Below are positions 6,874 through 13,897 of a stretch of DNA of 13,897 nt, one piece after another. The stretch's first letter is position 1. Each line of letters opens with the position of its first letter. Origin of the DNA: CAZGCA01 sp964524145 (GTDB lineage Bacteria; Hydrogenedentota; CAZGCA01); assembly GCA_964524145.1 (NCBI GenBank), contig CAZGCA010000113.1, positions 1 through 13,897 of the forward strand, given 5' to 3'. The position numbers were made by a program, and so were the translations under genes. A model generated the notes under the pieces. That model was not told the DNA's origin, ran no database searches, and saw only the letters and a list, made by a program, of their open reading frames with translations.

Positions 6874-7778
6874 TTCTCGTAACAGGTGCCACAGGCTACA
6901 TCGGGAGCAGGCTTGTCAAGAAACTCGCGGACGATGGTCACAACGTGCGCGCAATGGTCATCGAGAACGACCCACTGCTGGACAGGCTGGAAGGCGTCGG
7001 CTGCGAGATCGTCACGGGAGACATCACTCGCAAAGAGACGCTGACTCCCTGCCTGGCGGGTGTGAAGACAGTCATTCACCTGGCTGCCGTGTTGGTTTCG
7101 GGCGACCCGGAACTGTTCCACAAGATCAACTATGAGGGCACAAAGAACGTTGTCGATACGGCTGTCGAGCAAGGCGCGGAGCATTTCATCTTTATCTCTG
7201 CGGCTGCAGCGGTGTACCGCAAACCGACCACCTACGGGAGATCGAAGATACAGTCAGAGGCACTGATGAAACAGAGGGGAAACACGAACTTCACCATCAT
7301 ACGACCGACGCTGCTCTACGGGTCCGGCGGCAGCCAGGAACTGAAGATCTATGTCGAGAATCTTCGCAAGTTCCCCTTGATCGTGCCGACCGTGGGGCGC
7401 TTGAAAGCCAGAAAACGGCCTGTTTGGGTCGGAGATATCGTCAACGGTTTATCGTTGCTTGTCAACAAACCCGTCACGTACGGAAAGACGTACAATTTCA
7501 GCGGCGGTACCGAGCTCAGCATGTGGGAATACACCGAGCTTATCTGCAAGCAGTTCGGAATCAGCAAGCCGATGATACCCGTCCCCGTGTTTCTGTGTTA
7601 CGCGATCGCCGCTGCCTGGAAACTCGTTGCCGAAACCCCGCCGTTGCGCAAGGACCTGATTCTCGGCGTGATAATGGACGCAAACGGCTCCTATCAGGAA
7701 GCTCTCGAGGACATAGGGTATCAGCCGGTCGACTTGTACGAGAAGTTTGCGGCAAGCTTCGAGGACCAGAGCCTGTGA
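6870..7778 (+). CDS. NAD-dependent epimerase/dehydratase (extended SDR)
   Basis: Protein of 302 residues with the extended short-chain dehydrogenase fold. The N-terminal Rossmann motif is GATGYIG (residues 6-12, GxxGxxG), with HLAAV at 70-74, an active-site Ser region at about 110-114 and the catalytic YGRSK (Tyr122, Lys126). Such enzymes act on nucleotide sugars, and a subset on lipid or sterol-like substrates (3-beta-HSD-like). The length, the short hydrophobic 'PVFLCYAIAAAWKLV' region and the location next to a flippase-like membrane protein make a sugar nucleotide or a lipid-linked substrate equally possible. AGGAGGG at 6859-6865 precedes the ATG, which overlaps the previous stop by 4 nt. 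Its 3' end lies only 30 bp from the convergent FAD enzyme gene. Substrate is not inferable. Confidence 0.85.
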   Translation: MILVTGATGYIGSRLVKKLADDGHNVRAMVIENDPLLDRLEGVGCEIVTGDITRKETLTPCLAGVKTVIHLAAVLVSGDPELFHKINYEGTKNVVDTAVEQGAEHFIFISAAAAVYRKPTTYGRSKIQSEALMKQRGNTNFTIIRPTLLYGSGGSQELKIYVENLRKFPLIVPTVGRLKARKRPVWVGDIVNGLSLLVNKPVTYGKTYNFSGGTELSMWEYTELICKQFGISKPMIPVPVFLCYAIAAAWKLVAETPPLRKDLILGVIMDANGSYQEALEDIGYQPVDLYEKFAASFEDQSL

Positions 7779-7808
7779 CCAGAAACGCCTGAGCCGAACC
7801 GCCGACCG

Positions 7809-9101
7809 TTATCCATAGGCTTGCTTAACGTAACGCATCGCGTTCTGGACGCAGGCGTTCATGTTCCTGTCTATGGGATACACCTGGGCCATACCGCAAA
7901 TATCAACATTGGGCAGCCACCCCTGATATGGAGGCACCTTCTCGGAGAATCGAAGGTTGTAGAGAGGACAGCTCTCGAGGTCTCGGAACAGATGCATCCG
8001 CACGATAGCTTCCCGGCTGAAGTTCGGAAGCACCTTACCCAACGAACCCAGATGCTTCTCCAGAACCTCTTCGGGTCCGAGGCCGCAGAACTCCGAGTTG
8101 GGACGGTGGTAGTTGAGAACGTAAAGAATGTGGTTGCCGCCGTAGTCTTCCGGCGACACCAGGTTGGTATGCTCGATGACCGCTCCGAAACTCACGGTCG
8201 GGTCGATGCTGTTGAGCCAGTAGAACTCTCCCTGCCGCCTTTTGGCTACGATGACCAGGCAGGTCGCCGCCATGTACTCGATCGCCCGTGCCTTGCGTTC
8301 AACGTCGGGCGGGATCTCTTGAACGATCGTGGGCAGACTGTCAAGACCAATCGTCCAGACGACACGGTCGAACATTGCACGGTCCTTCTCGGATACGAGT
8401 TCCGGCCGGTTGCCGGGGATGAGCTGTTCGACACGGTCCCCGGCGCTGACCGTTCCCCCTCGTTCACGAATCGAGTCCACCAGTGCACAGACAAGTCGCT
8501 GGAAACCGCCTCGCAGATAGCCGAGCGTCTCCTTCCCCGTCTCGCGAGACCGGGCGCGGGGACGCACCCGCCCCCAAAGGAATGACGCTGGAATATCGTC
8601 GCACGCATCGGCGAATTTGCGCGACAAAAGCGGCCCCCACAGTGCCGTGTATGCTGTTGCGTTCCAACGGCGTTCGAAGAACTCACGGCAGCTTATGCCG
8701 TCAAGGTCTCTCCACTCTGATTTCCGCTTGAGGTAGAGCAGGTTCCAGCCCATCACGAAGCGATGCAGGAGGCTGCCGATTGGAGCGAACGCGAGAAGGT
8801 CTCGCGGCGTGCGGAACGGCCACGACCGCCCGTCGGCAAAGATGCCGGACTTGCTCTCGAGCCACATCAACTCCGGCTCAAACCCGTGTTCGGCGATTAA
8901 CTCGATGAGTTCCTTGTCGCCCTTGAAACAGTGGTGGTAGTACTTGTCCAGATAGACGCCGTCGATACCGGGAAACGGGACCCCACCGGCCAATCCGCCC
9001 GGTTCGCCTCGTTCGAAGAGTGTTACCTCGTGCCCCCTCTTCAACAGCTCATGCGCGACGGTGAGCCCGGTAACTCCTGCACCGACAATACCTACTCGCA
9101 T
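7809..9101 (-). CDS. FAD-dependent oxidoreductase, amine-oxidase/protoporphyrinogen-oxidase-like
   Basis: Flavoprotein of 430 residues. ATG at 9101 is chosen over a GTG at 9110 because AAAGGTGA lies at a suitable distance only from the ATG. The N-terminus has a dinucleotide-binding GAGVTG (residues 7-12, GxGxxG) and E30 at the end of strand 2, which binds the ADP ribose, followed by RGEPGGLAGG. The rest follows the NAD(P)/FAD amine-oxidase fold (COG1232/1233), including a GGFQRLV stretch and a C-terminal IDRNMNACVQNA flavin-contact region. Family members include protoporphyrinogen oxidase, phytoene desaturase and UDP-galactopyranose-mutase-like enzymes. Heme synthesis is unlikely because no other hem genes are nearby. 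The gene is 112 bp downstream of the GT2 gene on the same strand, probably in one transcript, so a role in lipid-linked sugar or polyprenyl-lipid metabolism is inferred. Confidence 0.8.
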   Translation of the reverse strand: MRVGIVGAGVTGLTVAHELLKRGHEVTLFERGEPGGLAGGVPFPGIDGVYLDKYYHHCFKGDKELIELIAEHGFEPELMWLESKSGIFADGRSWPFRTPRDLLAFAPIGSLLHRFVMGWNLLYLKRKSEWRDLDGISCREFFERRWNATAYTALWGPLLSRKFADACDDIPASFLWGRVRPRARSRETGKETLGYLRGGFQRLVCALVDSIRERGGTVSAGDRVEQLIPGNRPELVSEKDRAMFDRVVWTIGLDSLPTIVQEIPPDVERKARAIEYMAATCLVIVAKRRQGEFYWLNSIDPTVSFGAVIEHTNLVSPEDYGGNHILYVLNYHRPNSEFCGLGPEEVLEKHLGSLGKVLPNFSREAIVRMHLFRDLESCPLYNLRFSEKVPPYQGWLPNVDICGMAQVYPIDRNMNACVQNAMRYVKQAYG

Positions 9102-9213
9102 ACCCGTCACCTTTCGGTGGAATCACGACAGTTCGCTGCACATCAGTTTGAAACGGTCCCAACTACCTGAAGGATGGTGTTTCGCCGCGATCCATGCCGG
9201 CGCCGCACTGCTA
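9102..9213. other. Short spacer between GT2 and FAD enzyme genes
   Basis: Co-directional minus-strand spacer of 112 bp. It holds the ribosome site of the FAD gene at its left end and nothing else that I recognise. Confidence 0.4.
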
Positions 9214-10233
9214 CTAACACCGGGGTTTGCGGCAATGTGGAACCTGAAAGTCGCCTTGCTCCTGTCCCGCGCCCTCTTCGAACCCAAGCATGTCCTGGAT
9301 TATCCAGAGAGGCCGTCCCTTGACCTCCTCGTACACCCTGCCCAGGTATTCGCCTATGATCCCCAGAGAGATAAGCTGCACGCCACCCAGGAAGAAGATC
9401 GCGATTCGGGTCGTCGTGTGGCCGGGAACAGGCTGGAAGCCCAGCTGTGCAAACCAATCGGCGTACATCCGTTGGAGAAACGTCATGACGACGGCGAGCA
9501 AGGCGAGCGAAGACGCGATGAACCCCAGGTATATCGACATCCTCAGCGGTACGGTCGAGAACGAGAGAATCCCGTCAATGGCAAGCTTGAGAAGTCTGCG
9601 GAACTTGTATTTCGGTGTTCCGGCAGCACGCGCGCTACGCTCATACTCGAGGCCGATCTGTCGAAATCCGACCCAGGACCTCAACCCTCTGACAAAGCGG
9701 TTGCGCTCCGGCATCGCATTCAGCATATTCACGACTCTCCTGTCCATCACGCAGAAATCGCCTGAATCGTAAGGGATGTCTATATCGGCCAGGCTGCCGA
9801 GGATGCGGTAGTACAGTTTATAGGACAGTCGCTTGACGAAGTGCTCCTTGCGATTCTTGCGGATCGCGTAGACCACCTCGTATCCTTCGCGCCATTTCTC
9901 GATGAACCGGTGGAGTTCCTCGGGGGGATCCTGAAGGTCGGCATCTATGACGGTGACACAGTCGCCCGTTGCGTAGTAAAGACCGGCCGAAACAGCCGTC
10001 TGGTGCCCAAGATTTCTTGCAAACCGGATGATTTTCCAGCGATTGTCGCGCTCGTGGATCTCTTGAGCTATCTCCCACGTGTCGTCATGGGAACCGTCGT
10101 CCACGAGGAGCACCTCGAAGGGTTGGTCCCATGCCTCTGCGGCAGCGGTCAGCCTGTCGTATAGCTGATGTATAACCTGTTGTTCGTTATAACACGGAAC
10201 AACGATTGAAACCATCCCGGCCAGCCGTGTCAA
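9214..10233 (-). CDS. Polyprenyl-phosphate glycosyltransferase, GT2 (DPM1/GtrB-like)
   Basis: Transfers a sugar from a nucleotide donor to a polyprenyl phosphate at the inner membrane face. The TTG start at 10233 (340-residue class) is preferred because GGAGG (complement of 10241-10245) lies 7 nt upstream; ATG at 10215 has no ribosome site, and the frame open to 10335 adds an Arg-rich, unconserved N-terminus. GT-A motifs are clear: SIVVPCYNE (9-17), VDDGS (44-48) and DADLQDPPE (97-105, DxD-type metal site). Two C-terminal transmembrane helices follow (about 240-262 and 275-297). The closing GEYLGRVYEEVKGRP is the hallmark of the DPM1/GtrB/ArnC group. It is followed by the FAD gene, likely in one transcript. 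It could supply the donor used by the GT-C protein at 4334-5647. Sugar specificity cannot be read. Confidence 0.9.
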   Translation of the reverse strand: MTRLAGMVSIVVPCYNEQQVIHQLYDRLTAAAEAWDQPFEVLLVDDGSHDDTWEIAQEIHERDNRWKIIRFARNLGHQTAVSAGLYYATGDCVTVIDADLQDPPEELHRFIEKWREGYEVVYAIRKNRKEHFVKRLSYKLYYRILGSLADIDIPYDSGDFCVMDRRVVNMLNAMPERNRFVRGLRSWVGFRQIGLEYERSARAAGTPKYKFRRLLKLAIDGILSFSTVPLRMSIYLGFIASSLALLAVVMTFLQRMYADWFAQLGFQPVPGHTTTRIAIFFLGGVQLISLGIIGEYLGRVYEEVKGRPLWIIQDMLGFEEGAGQEQGDFQVPHCRKPRC

Positions 10234-10396
10234 GCAGTTTCCTCCAGGCGTCGATGCCAGTCTTTCCCTTCCAGACAGGAATCTCTCACGCCAACACCTT
10301 GACCGATCAGAGCGCCACCTGTGGACACGGAACAAGCCAACCCGCTAACGGTTCGGCTTCGAGCTCCATTCCCACGTCCCGTATCTCTTCTCCCGA

Positions 10397-10426
10397 AGTA
10401 TACCTTGTTGGGGCTGACGTTGTCGA
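10397..10426 (-). promoter_or_regulatory. Candidate promoter for the GT2-FAD operon
   Basis: On the minus strand, TCGACA (complement of 10421-10426; 5/6) has an 18-nt spacer followed by TATACT (complement of 10397-10402; 5/6). The start would be near 10390, giving a leader of about 155 nt before the TTG at 10233. Confidence 0.4.
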
Positions 10427-10674
10427 GTGCGTCAAGGTCGCATTTCCTCTGGCATTCCTGGGGTAGTGTGTCGATAGAAACGACTCTTATGACAAGTAGT
10501 ATGGAGTGATCACAGGGATTCTACAGCAGATAGGAGAGAACAGAACTGGCAAGGACCACGGATACACAACAGGCTGAAGGTAAGAGGCGGGTCAAAGACT
10601 AGTGGGCTGCTCTCTCGTAACGTATGTCTTGCTGCTGCGAGGCAACTCGGGATTCTGTCGGTGCGTTACCTCCC

Positions 10675-10684
10675 GTTTGCAAAC
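10675..10684. promoter_or_regulatory. 10-bp palindrome, possible operator
   Basis: GTTTGCAAAC is a perfect dyad and is the kind of core seen in operators of LacI-type regulators. No regulator gene is in the window and no promoter lies beside it, so this may be chance. Confidence 0.2.
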
Positions 10685-10887
10685 CTGATTTGTTGTCGGA
10701 CCAACACGACTCTCCGCATCACCTCAATGTGATAAAGCAACTGTAGCAGGTGTGTATTCACGGTTCACCCTTTTGCCCTTGCCTGTCCTTGCCTGAGCTT
10801 CATCTTTTCCACAGTGCTTGTTGTCCATCCAGTCACACCCCAAGTTAAGCATATCGCGTGCCCGTCCTTCTCTCGGATGTGCTAAGC

Positions 10888-10913
10888 TGTTGGTAGCAAA
10901 GGCTACTACAACA
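10888..10913. other. Bulged hairpin in noncoding DNA
   Basis: TGTTG (10888-10892) pairs with CAACA (10909-10913), and GTAGC (10893-10897) pairs with GCTAC (10902-10906). The loop is AAAG and the bulge is TA (10907-10908). That gives ten pairs in 26 nt, a stable small structure. There is no T-tract on either strand, so it is not an intrinsic terminator of the usual type. It might be part of a structured RNA or leader. Confidence 0.3.
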
Positions 10914-11100
10914 AGAAAAGCCGTCCTGTCGATCGATGACATGCCTCCCGGATGTGTTGATATTTCTGAACCTATTGGCGGGACTTTCTTACAGATGAGT
11001 CCGGTTACGTTGCGGTGAATTCGGCACTGTTGGGCTATTGGGAACTGAGGAGAACTACTCTCACCACCTGCCGGGAGTCGGTCTGTTCAAAACGTGCGCG

Positions 11101-12618
11101 TCACACTCTCGGCGCGCTTCGTCCGCTCTTCTTGTAGTGTTCGAGCAAATCGGTCAGTCTCTGAACCAGTTCCGGGTGCTGGTCGTATACGTTTCTCTCC
11201 TCCGCCGGATCAGCGTGCATGTCGTACAGCTGGCCTTTTGGTTCGCCTGGCTTCGGCTTACGGATCGGCCCCGAGAATCCTCCAGCGCCCAGCCCCACTA
11301 TCAGCTTCCATCTACCTTGGCGAACACAGAACAAGCCGCTGCTGGAATGATGTATCACCGCTTCGCGCAGCGGGTGTTCCAGACTCTTTCCCGCCAACAC
11401 CGGCAGAAGGTTGTGACTGTCTTCACCCGCATCAGCGGGAAGCGCGTCGCTGAGAATCGCTGCCGCCGTGGCCATGAAATCTACGTGGCAGATGAGTTCC
11501 GTGCTCGCCTGCCCGGCGGGTATCGTGCCGGGCCAGCGCGCGATAAACGGCACACGGTGTCCGCCATCCCAGGCGTCCGCCTTGATCCCACGCCATGGCC
11601 GCGAAGGATTGTGACCGTACTTGCGCACCGAGTTAATCCTTCCGTTCATCTTCGTGCCGTCACGGCAGGGCGATCCGTTGTCGCTGGTGAAAATGAGCAG
11701 TGTATTCTCGGCCACACCCGATCGTTCCAGCGCACCGACCACCTGCCCAACGGTGTGGTCCACCTGAACGACGTAATCGCCATAGGCGCCCGCTTGGCTT
11801 GTTCCGCGAAACGCGTCCGCCGGCGCTATGGGCGTGTGAGGCGCGGTGAGCGCAAAGTACAGAAAGAACGGTCCCTCGGGGTCTTTGGCACAAGTCTCTA
11901 TCCACTCGACGGCCTTTGTGGTAATCGTCGGCATAACGGACTCGAGCTTCCATCCCTTCAGCATCACGCCGGGAATACCGAACATGGAATCCGGTTTCAT
12001 TTCCGAGGGGATTCCTACAGCGCCGTCATTCTCGATGAAGCAGTAAGGCGGGAAATTGGGCACGTCATCCCCGAAGTAGTAGTCGAAACCTACGGACGTG
12101 GGGCCACCGCCAATCTGTTTCGTGAAATCCACTGATGGACCCGTGCTCTTGTGGTCGAGCGGGTTGCCATCCTTGGTGGGCCAGTCCCATCCCAGGTGCC
12201 ACTTGCCGATGCAGGCCGTACGGTATCCGGCACCTTTGAACAGCTGTGCGACCGTCAACCGGTCCTCCTCGATCAACGGCGCGTCCCACGTCCACAGCAC
12301 CCCTTTCTTCAGTCGCGACCGCCAGCAGTAGCGGCCTGTGAGGACGCCGTACCGGGTCGGGCTGCATACGGCTGACGGGGAATGAGCGTCGGTAAAACGC
12401 ATCCCTTCCCGTGCCAGCCGGTCCAGGTTCGGTGTCGGTATCTTCGATTCGGGGTTCTGGCAGGCTAGATCTCCATACCCCATGTCGTCGGCGAGAACGA
12501 AGACGACGTTCGGGTGTTCCCTCTTTGAGCCGGCGGCCGTGGCTGTTGGCGCGATAAGAAATGAGCTTGCACCCAGGCCGACAACCTTCAGAAAATCACG
12601 TCTGTTTACACAAACCAT
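11101..12618 (-). CDS. Tat-exported sulfatase (arylsulfatase A-type)
   Basis: Hydrolyses sulfate esters outside the cytoplasm, probably on a sulfated glycan. The protein has 505 residues. ATG at 12618 has AGGA about 8 nt upstream and starts directly before a Tat signal: NRRDFLK (5-11), then a hydrophobic stretch and an Ala-rich end near 28. The frame open to 12696 adds a non-signal N-terminus. The type I sulfatase signature is present: CSPTR (85-89), with Cys85 to be turned into formylglycine, then GVLTGR. Metal-site motifs ADDMGYGD (43-50) and SDNG (312-315), plus KWHLG (139-143), HTP (261-263) and GGHRVP (352-357), complete the site. The Cys form can be matured by FGE or by an anaerobic radical SAM enzyme. 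The radical SAM gene 74 bp upstream lacks that enzyme's extra cysteines, so maturation probably relies on a gene elsewhere. Confidence 0.93.
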   Translation of the reverse strand: MVCVNRRDFLKVVGLGASSFLIAPTATAAGSKREHPNVVFVLADDMGYGDLACQNPESKIPTPNLDRLAREGMRFTDAHSPSAVCSPTRYGVLTGRYCWRSRLKKGVLWTWDAPLIEEDRLTVAQLFKGAGYRTACIGKWHLGWDWPTKDGNPLDHKSTGPSVDFTKQIGGGPTSVGFDYYFGDDVPNFPPYCFIENDGAVGIPSEMKPDSMFGIPGVMLKGWKLESVMPTITTKAVEWIETCAKDPEGPFFLYFALTAPHTPIAPADAFRGTSQAGAYGDYVVQVDHTVGQVVGALERSGVAENTLLIFTSDNGSPCRDGTKMNGRINSVRKYGHNPSRPWRGIKADAWDGGHRVPFIARWPGTIPAGQASTELICHVDFMATAAAILSDALPADAGEDSHNLLPVLAGKSLEHPLREAVIHHSSSGLFCVRQGRWKLIVGLGAGGFSGPIRKPKPGEPKGQLYDMHADPAEERNVYDQHPELVQRLTDLLEHYKKSGRSAPRV

Positions 12619-12692
12619 GTGCGTTCCTACCCCTGCAAAACATCGAACGGTGCGCACATCAACGGCCACCGCTCCGCTGCATGCCCGGATTA

Positions 12693-13778
12693 TCAACCAT
12701 CCCGTGTTCTCTCGCAGTGCCTTGCCCGATACAAGGATAGCAAATTGTCCTCGTCCGAGTATACCTGCCTTCCGTTCAGGTCTCCATACTCCTCGGCCAA
12801 TTTCCTTGGCGTATAGTGAAGTAGTGTTTGCAGACCAACGACTTCATCGCCCTCAAATCGCCGGATGATGGACTCTACAGAATCCTCCTTCAAATTGCCC
12901 AGCTTCCACCACTCTTCGAGAGTTCCAATGTTGGAGAAAACGTTCCAAGTGCTGGTAACAAAGATCCACAGCACTTCAGGAAGCACAGTCTCTGCGTCGA
13001 GTGGTTCGTTGCCTTCCTTCAGGATTGCTTCACACAGCTCGCCCTCCGGTTGCCAGAGGATCTCCCTGCCAAAGTGCTTCCTACTCGCTTCCATGATTTC
13101 CACCGGAAGGCAGGTCACATCCTCAATTGTCGGGCGAAGGTGCTCTATATTCCTCGCCTCATGATCCGGGCCGGGTGGATGCATGAATAGCTGGAACTCA
13201 CTATCAAGAGACTCAAACCGTTCGCGCAACTTCAGATCACCTACCAGGCACAGCAACTCCTCCAATTCTGGAATTAGTTTCGTAGTCAGGAAGATCTGCC
13301 AACGCGGCTTCATACCTACTTCCAAGAGGCGTTCCGTTGCCGTCAGTGCGTCGTTGAAGGCTCCTCTCCGCCGGTGGAACCAATCGGTCGTCTTCTCCAT
13401 TCCGAAGAATGATATCTGGCAGCTGTCTGGGCCGAGGGACTTTGCCCATTCGGCATAGCTGCGATCTCGTGCAAGGCGCCAGATACTGAGCAGTTCGTCG
13501 CGTGGCGGCTGGCCGTCGCTTAGTTCGCGCTCGAGTTCGTATAGGTGCCTATAGTCGTCTGAGAAGTCAGGGTCCCGAAACCAAGTCGATATACACAATT
13601 CCCTCACAGCAGTGGTCCTGTCCTGCAAGAAGTCTCGGAATTCCTGAGCGCCCCTTCGGACATCCTGCTCTGTCAGCCGTCCGTCGGAACCTTGTCCAAG
13701 GTAGCAGTGGCGACATCGGTTGGGACAGCCATGCATGTCAAAGGCTACACCTATTCTTGCTTGGTCAATCTTTGGCAT
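12693..13778 (-). CDS. Radical SAM protein of unrecognised function
   Basis: Iron-sulfur enzyme of 361 residues predicted to split S-adenosylmethionine. The 4Fe-4S motif is HGCPNRCRHCYLG (residues 16-28, cysteines 18, 22 and 25 in CxxxCxxC). The classical GGEP motif is not visible after it; the next strand reads ELCISTWF (60-67). A C-terminal stretch (about 268-305), with WNVFSN and GNLKEDSVESII, aligns in shape with the end of SPASM domains, but the cluster cysteines are missing: only single, scattered Cys remain. The protein is soluble, with no signal peptide. It lies 74 bp upstream of the sulfatase on the same strand, so the two may share a transcript. It is unlike known anaerobic sulfatase-maturating enzymes, which carry additional cluster cysteines. 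The ATG has no strong ribosome site; a 9-codon reading frame overlaps it. Confidence 0.8.
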   Translation of the reverse strand: MPKIDQARIGVAFDMHGCPNRCRHCYLGQGSDGRLTEQDVRRGAQEFRDFLQDRTTAVRELCISTWFRDPDFSDDYRHLYELERELSDGQPPRDELLSIWRLARDRSYAEWAKSLGPDSCQISFFGMEKTTDWFHRRRGAFNDALTATERLLEVGMKPRWQIFLTTKLIPELEELLCLVGDLKLRERFESLDSEFQLFMHPPGPDHEARNIEHLRPTIEDVTCLPVEIMEASRKHFGREILWQPEGELCEAILKEGNEPLDAETVLPEVLWIFVTSTWNVFSNIGTLEEWWKLGNLKEDSVESIIRRFEGDEVVGLQTLLHYTPRKLAEEYGDLNGRQVYSDEDNLLSLYRARHCERTRDG

Positions 13779-13794
13779 TATGTTTCGTGCTCAT
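13765..13794 (-). CDS. Possible 9-residue leader ORF overlapping the radical SAM start
   Basis: ATG at 13794 opens a frame MSTKHNAKD that stops at 13765-13767, inside the start of the radical SAM gene in another frame. AGGGA is placed about 4 nt before this ATG, a better ribosome site than the radical SAM gene itself has. This could allow translational coupling, but such a short frame can occur by chance. Confidence 0.2.
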   Translation of the reverse strand: MSTKHNAKD

Positions 13795-13897
13795 CGTTCC
13801 CTGGGAGGTAGCAGGGCGCGCAGCAGCGGTCGTCGCTTCTTCATTTCCCAAAGAGAAGTCATCCCTGCAGATCCGACCATGCGGACCAGCCTATCAG
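13795..13897. other. Upstream edge, no gene seen
   Basis: About 100 bp lie upstream of the radical SAM gene. I recognise no promoter match or gene. An incomplete gene beyond the window cannot be excluded. Confidence 0.35.

Larger units (their letters stand above)
10234..11100. other. 867-bp stretch without a supported gene
   Basis: This lies between the GT2 start and the sulfatase stop. Both strands are interrupted; the longest frames (66 residues plus at 10818, 72 residues minus from 10942) match nothing I recognise. The minus one begins MSSIDRTAFLVVVAFATNSLA, which could pass as a signal peptide, but its GGGAGG lies only about 1 nt before the ATG, too close to act as a ribosome site. The region holds the GT2 promoter candidate, a palindrome GTTTGCAAAC at 10675-10684, a tandem CCTTGCCTG near 10778-10796 and a hairpin at 10888-10913. 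Confidence 0.5.

Noticed and set aside
10724..10942. 72-codon minus-strand frame with a signal-peptide-like start
   Set aside because: The purine tract is only about 1 nt from the ATG, the rest is unstructured and charged, and nothing is recognised.
11038..12135. 365-codon plus-strand frame opposite the sulfatase
   Set aside because: The sulfatase on the other strand has the full active-site signature; the plus-strand product shows no motif.
12693..13778. Annotation as anaerobic sulfatase-maturating enzyme
   Set aside because: It sits beside a sulfatase and has CxxxCxxC, but the additional cysteine clusters of that family are absent.

Overview
The window looks like chromosomal DNA from a carbohydrate-degrading, metagenome-type bacterium, most likely of the Planctomycetota/Lentisphaerota/Verrucomicrobiota (PVC) group or a Hydrogenedentota-like lineage. 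That assignment is inferred from gene content only: a Tat-exported sulfatase, a Tat-exported protein with a fucose/arabinose-isomerase-like body, and a secreted TIM-barrel amidohydrolase. Nothing in the window (no rRNA, no ribosomal protein) fixes the taxonomy. Ten protein genes are supported. No tRNA, rRNA, CRISPR array, transposase or integrase is seen.

Layout, left to right. (1) Positions 1-1181: a gene of unknown function (420-1103, +) behind a near-perfect sigma70 promoter (212-240). A stem-loop that closely resembles an integron attC site follows it immediately (about 1110-1181), so the segment reads like a single gene cassette. (2) Positions 1362-4162: a divergent pair, the Tat-exported isomerase-like protein (minus) and the secreted amidohydrolase (plus), sharing a 311-bp intergenic region. 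(3) Positions 4334-10233: a membrane glycolipid/surface-glycan locus. It holds a GT-C-type integral membrane glycosyltransferase (minus); a flippase-like LPG-synthase-TM protein and an NAD-dependent epimerase/dehydratase that overlap by 4 nt (plus); then a FAD-dependent amine-oxidase-type enzyme and a polyprenyl-phosphate GT2 glycosyltransferase (minus, with GT2 upstream). Extended -10 promoters back to back at 5710-5738 and 5775-5804 would drive the first two units. (4) Positions 10234-11100: 867 bp with no convincing gene but some structure (a hairpin and a palindrome). (5) Positions 11101-13778: a Tat-exported sulfatase and, 74 bp upstream on the same strand, a radical SAM protein of unrecognised function with a cysteine-poor C-terminal region that resembles SPASM.

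How the genes may work together (inference): GT2 would load a sugar onto a polyprenyl phosphate. The GT-C protein would transfer sugar from such a lipid donor on the outer face of the membrane. The epimerase and the FAD enzyme would modify the sugar or the lipid, and the flippase-like protein would move or synthesise a lipid. The sulfatase, isomerase-like protein and amidohydrolase fit extracytoplasmic processing of sulfated or unusual sugars. Several starts (TTG in two genes, downstream ATGs in four others) were chosen from clear Shine-Dalgarno sequences rather than from the longest reading frame.
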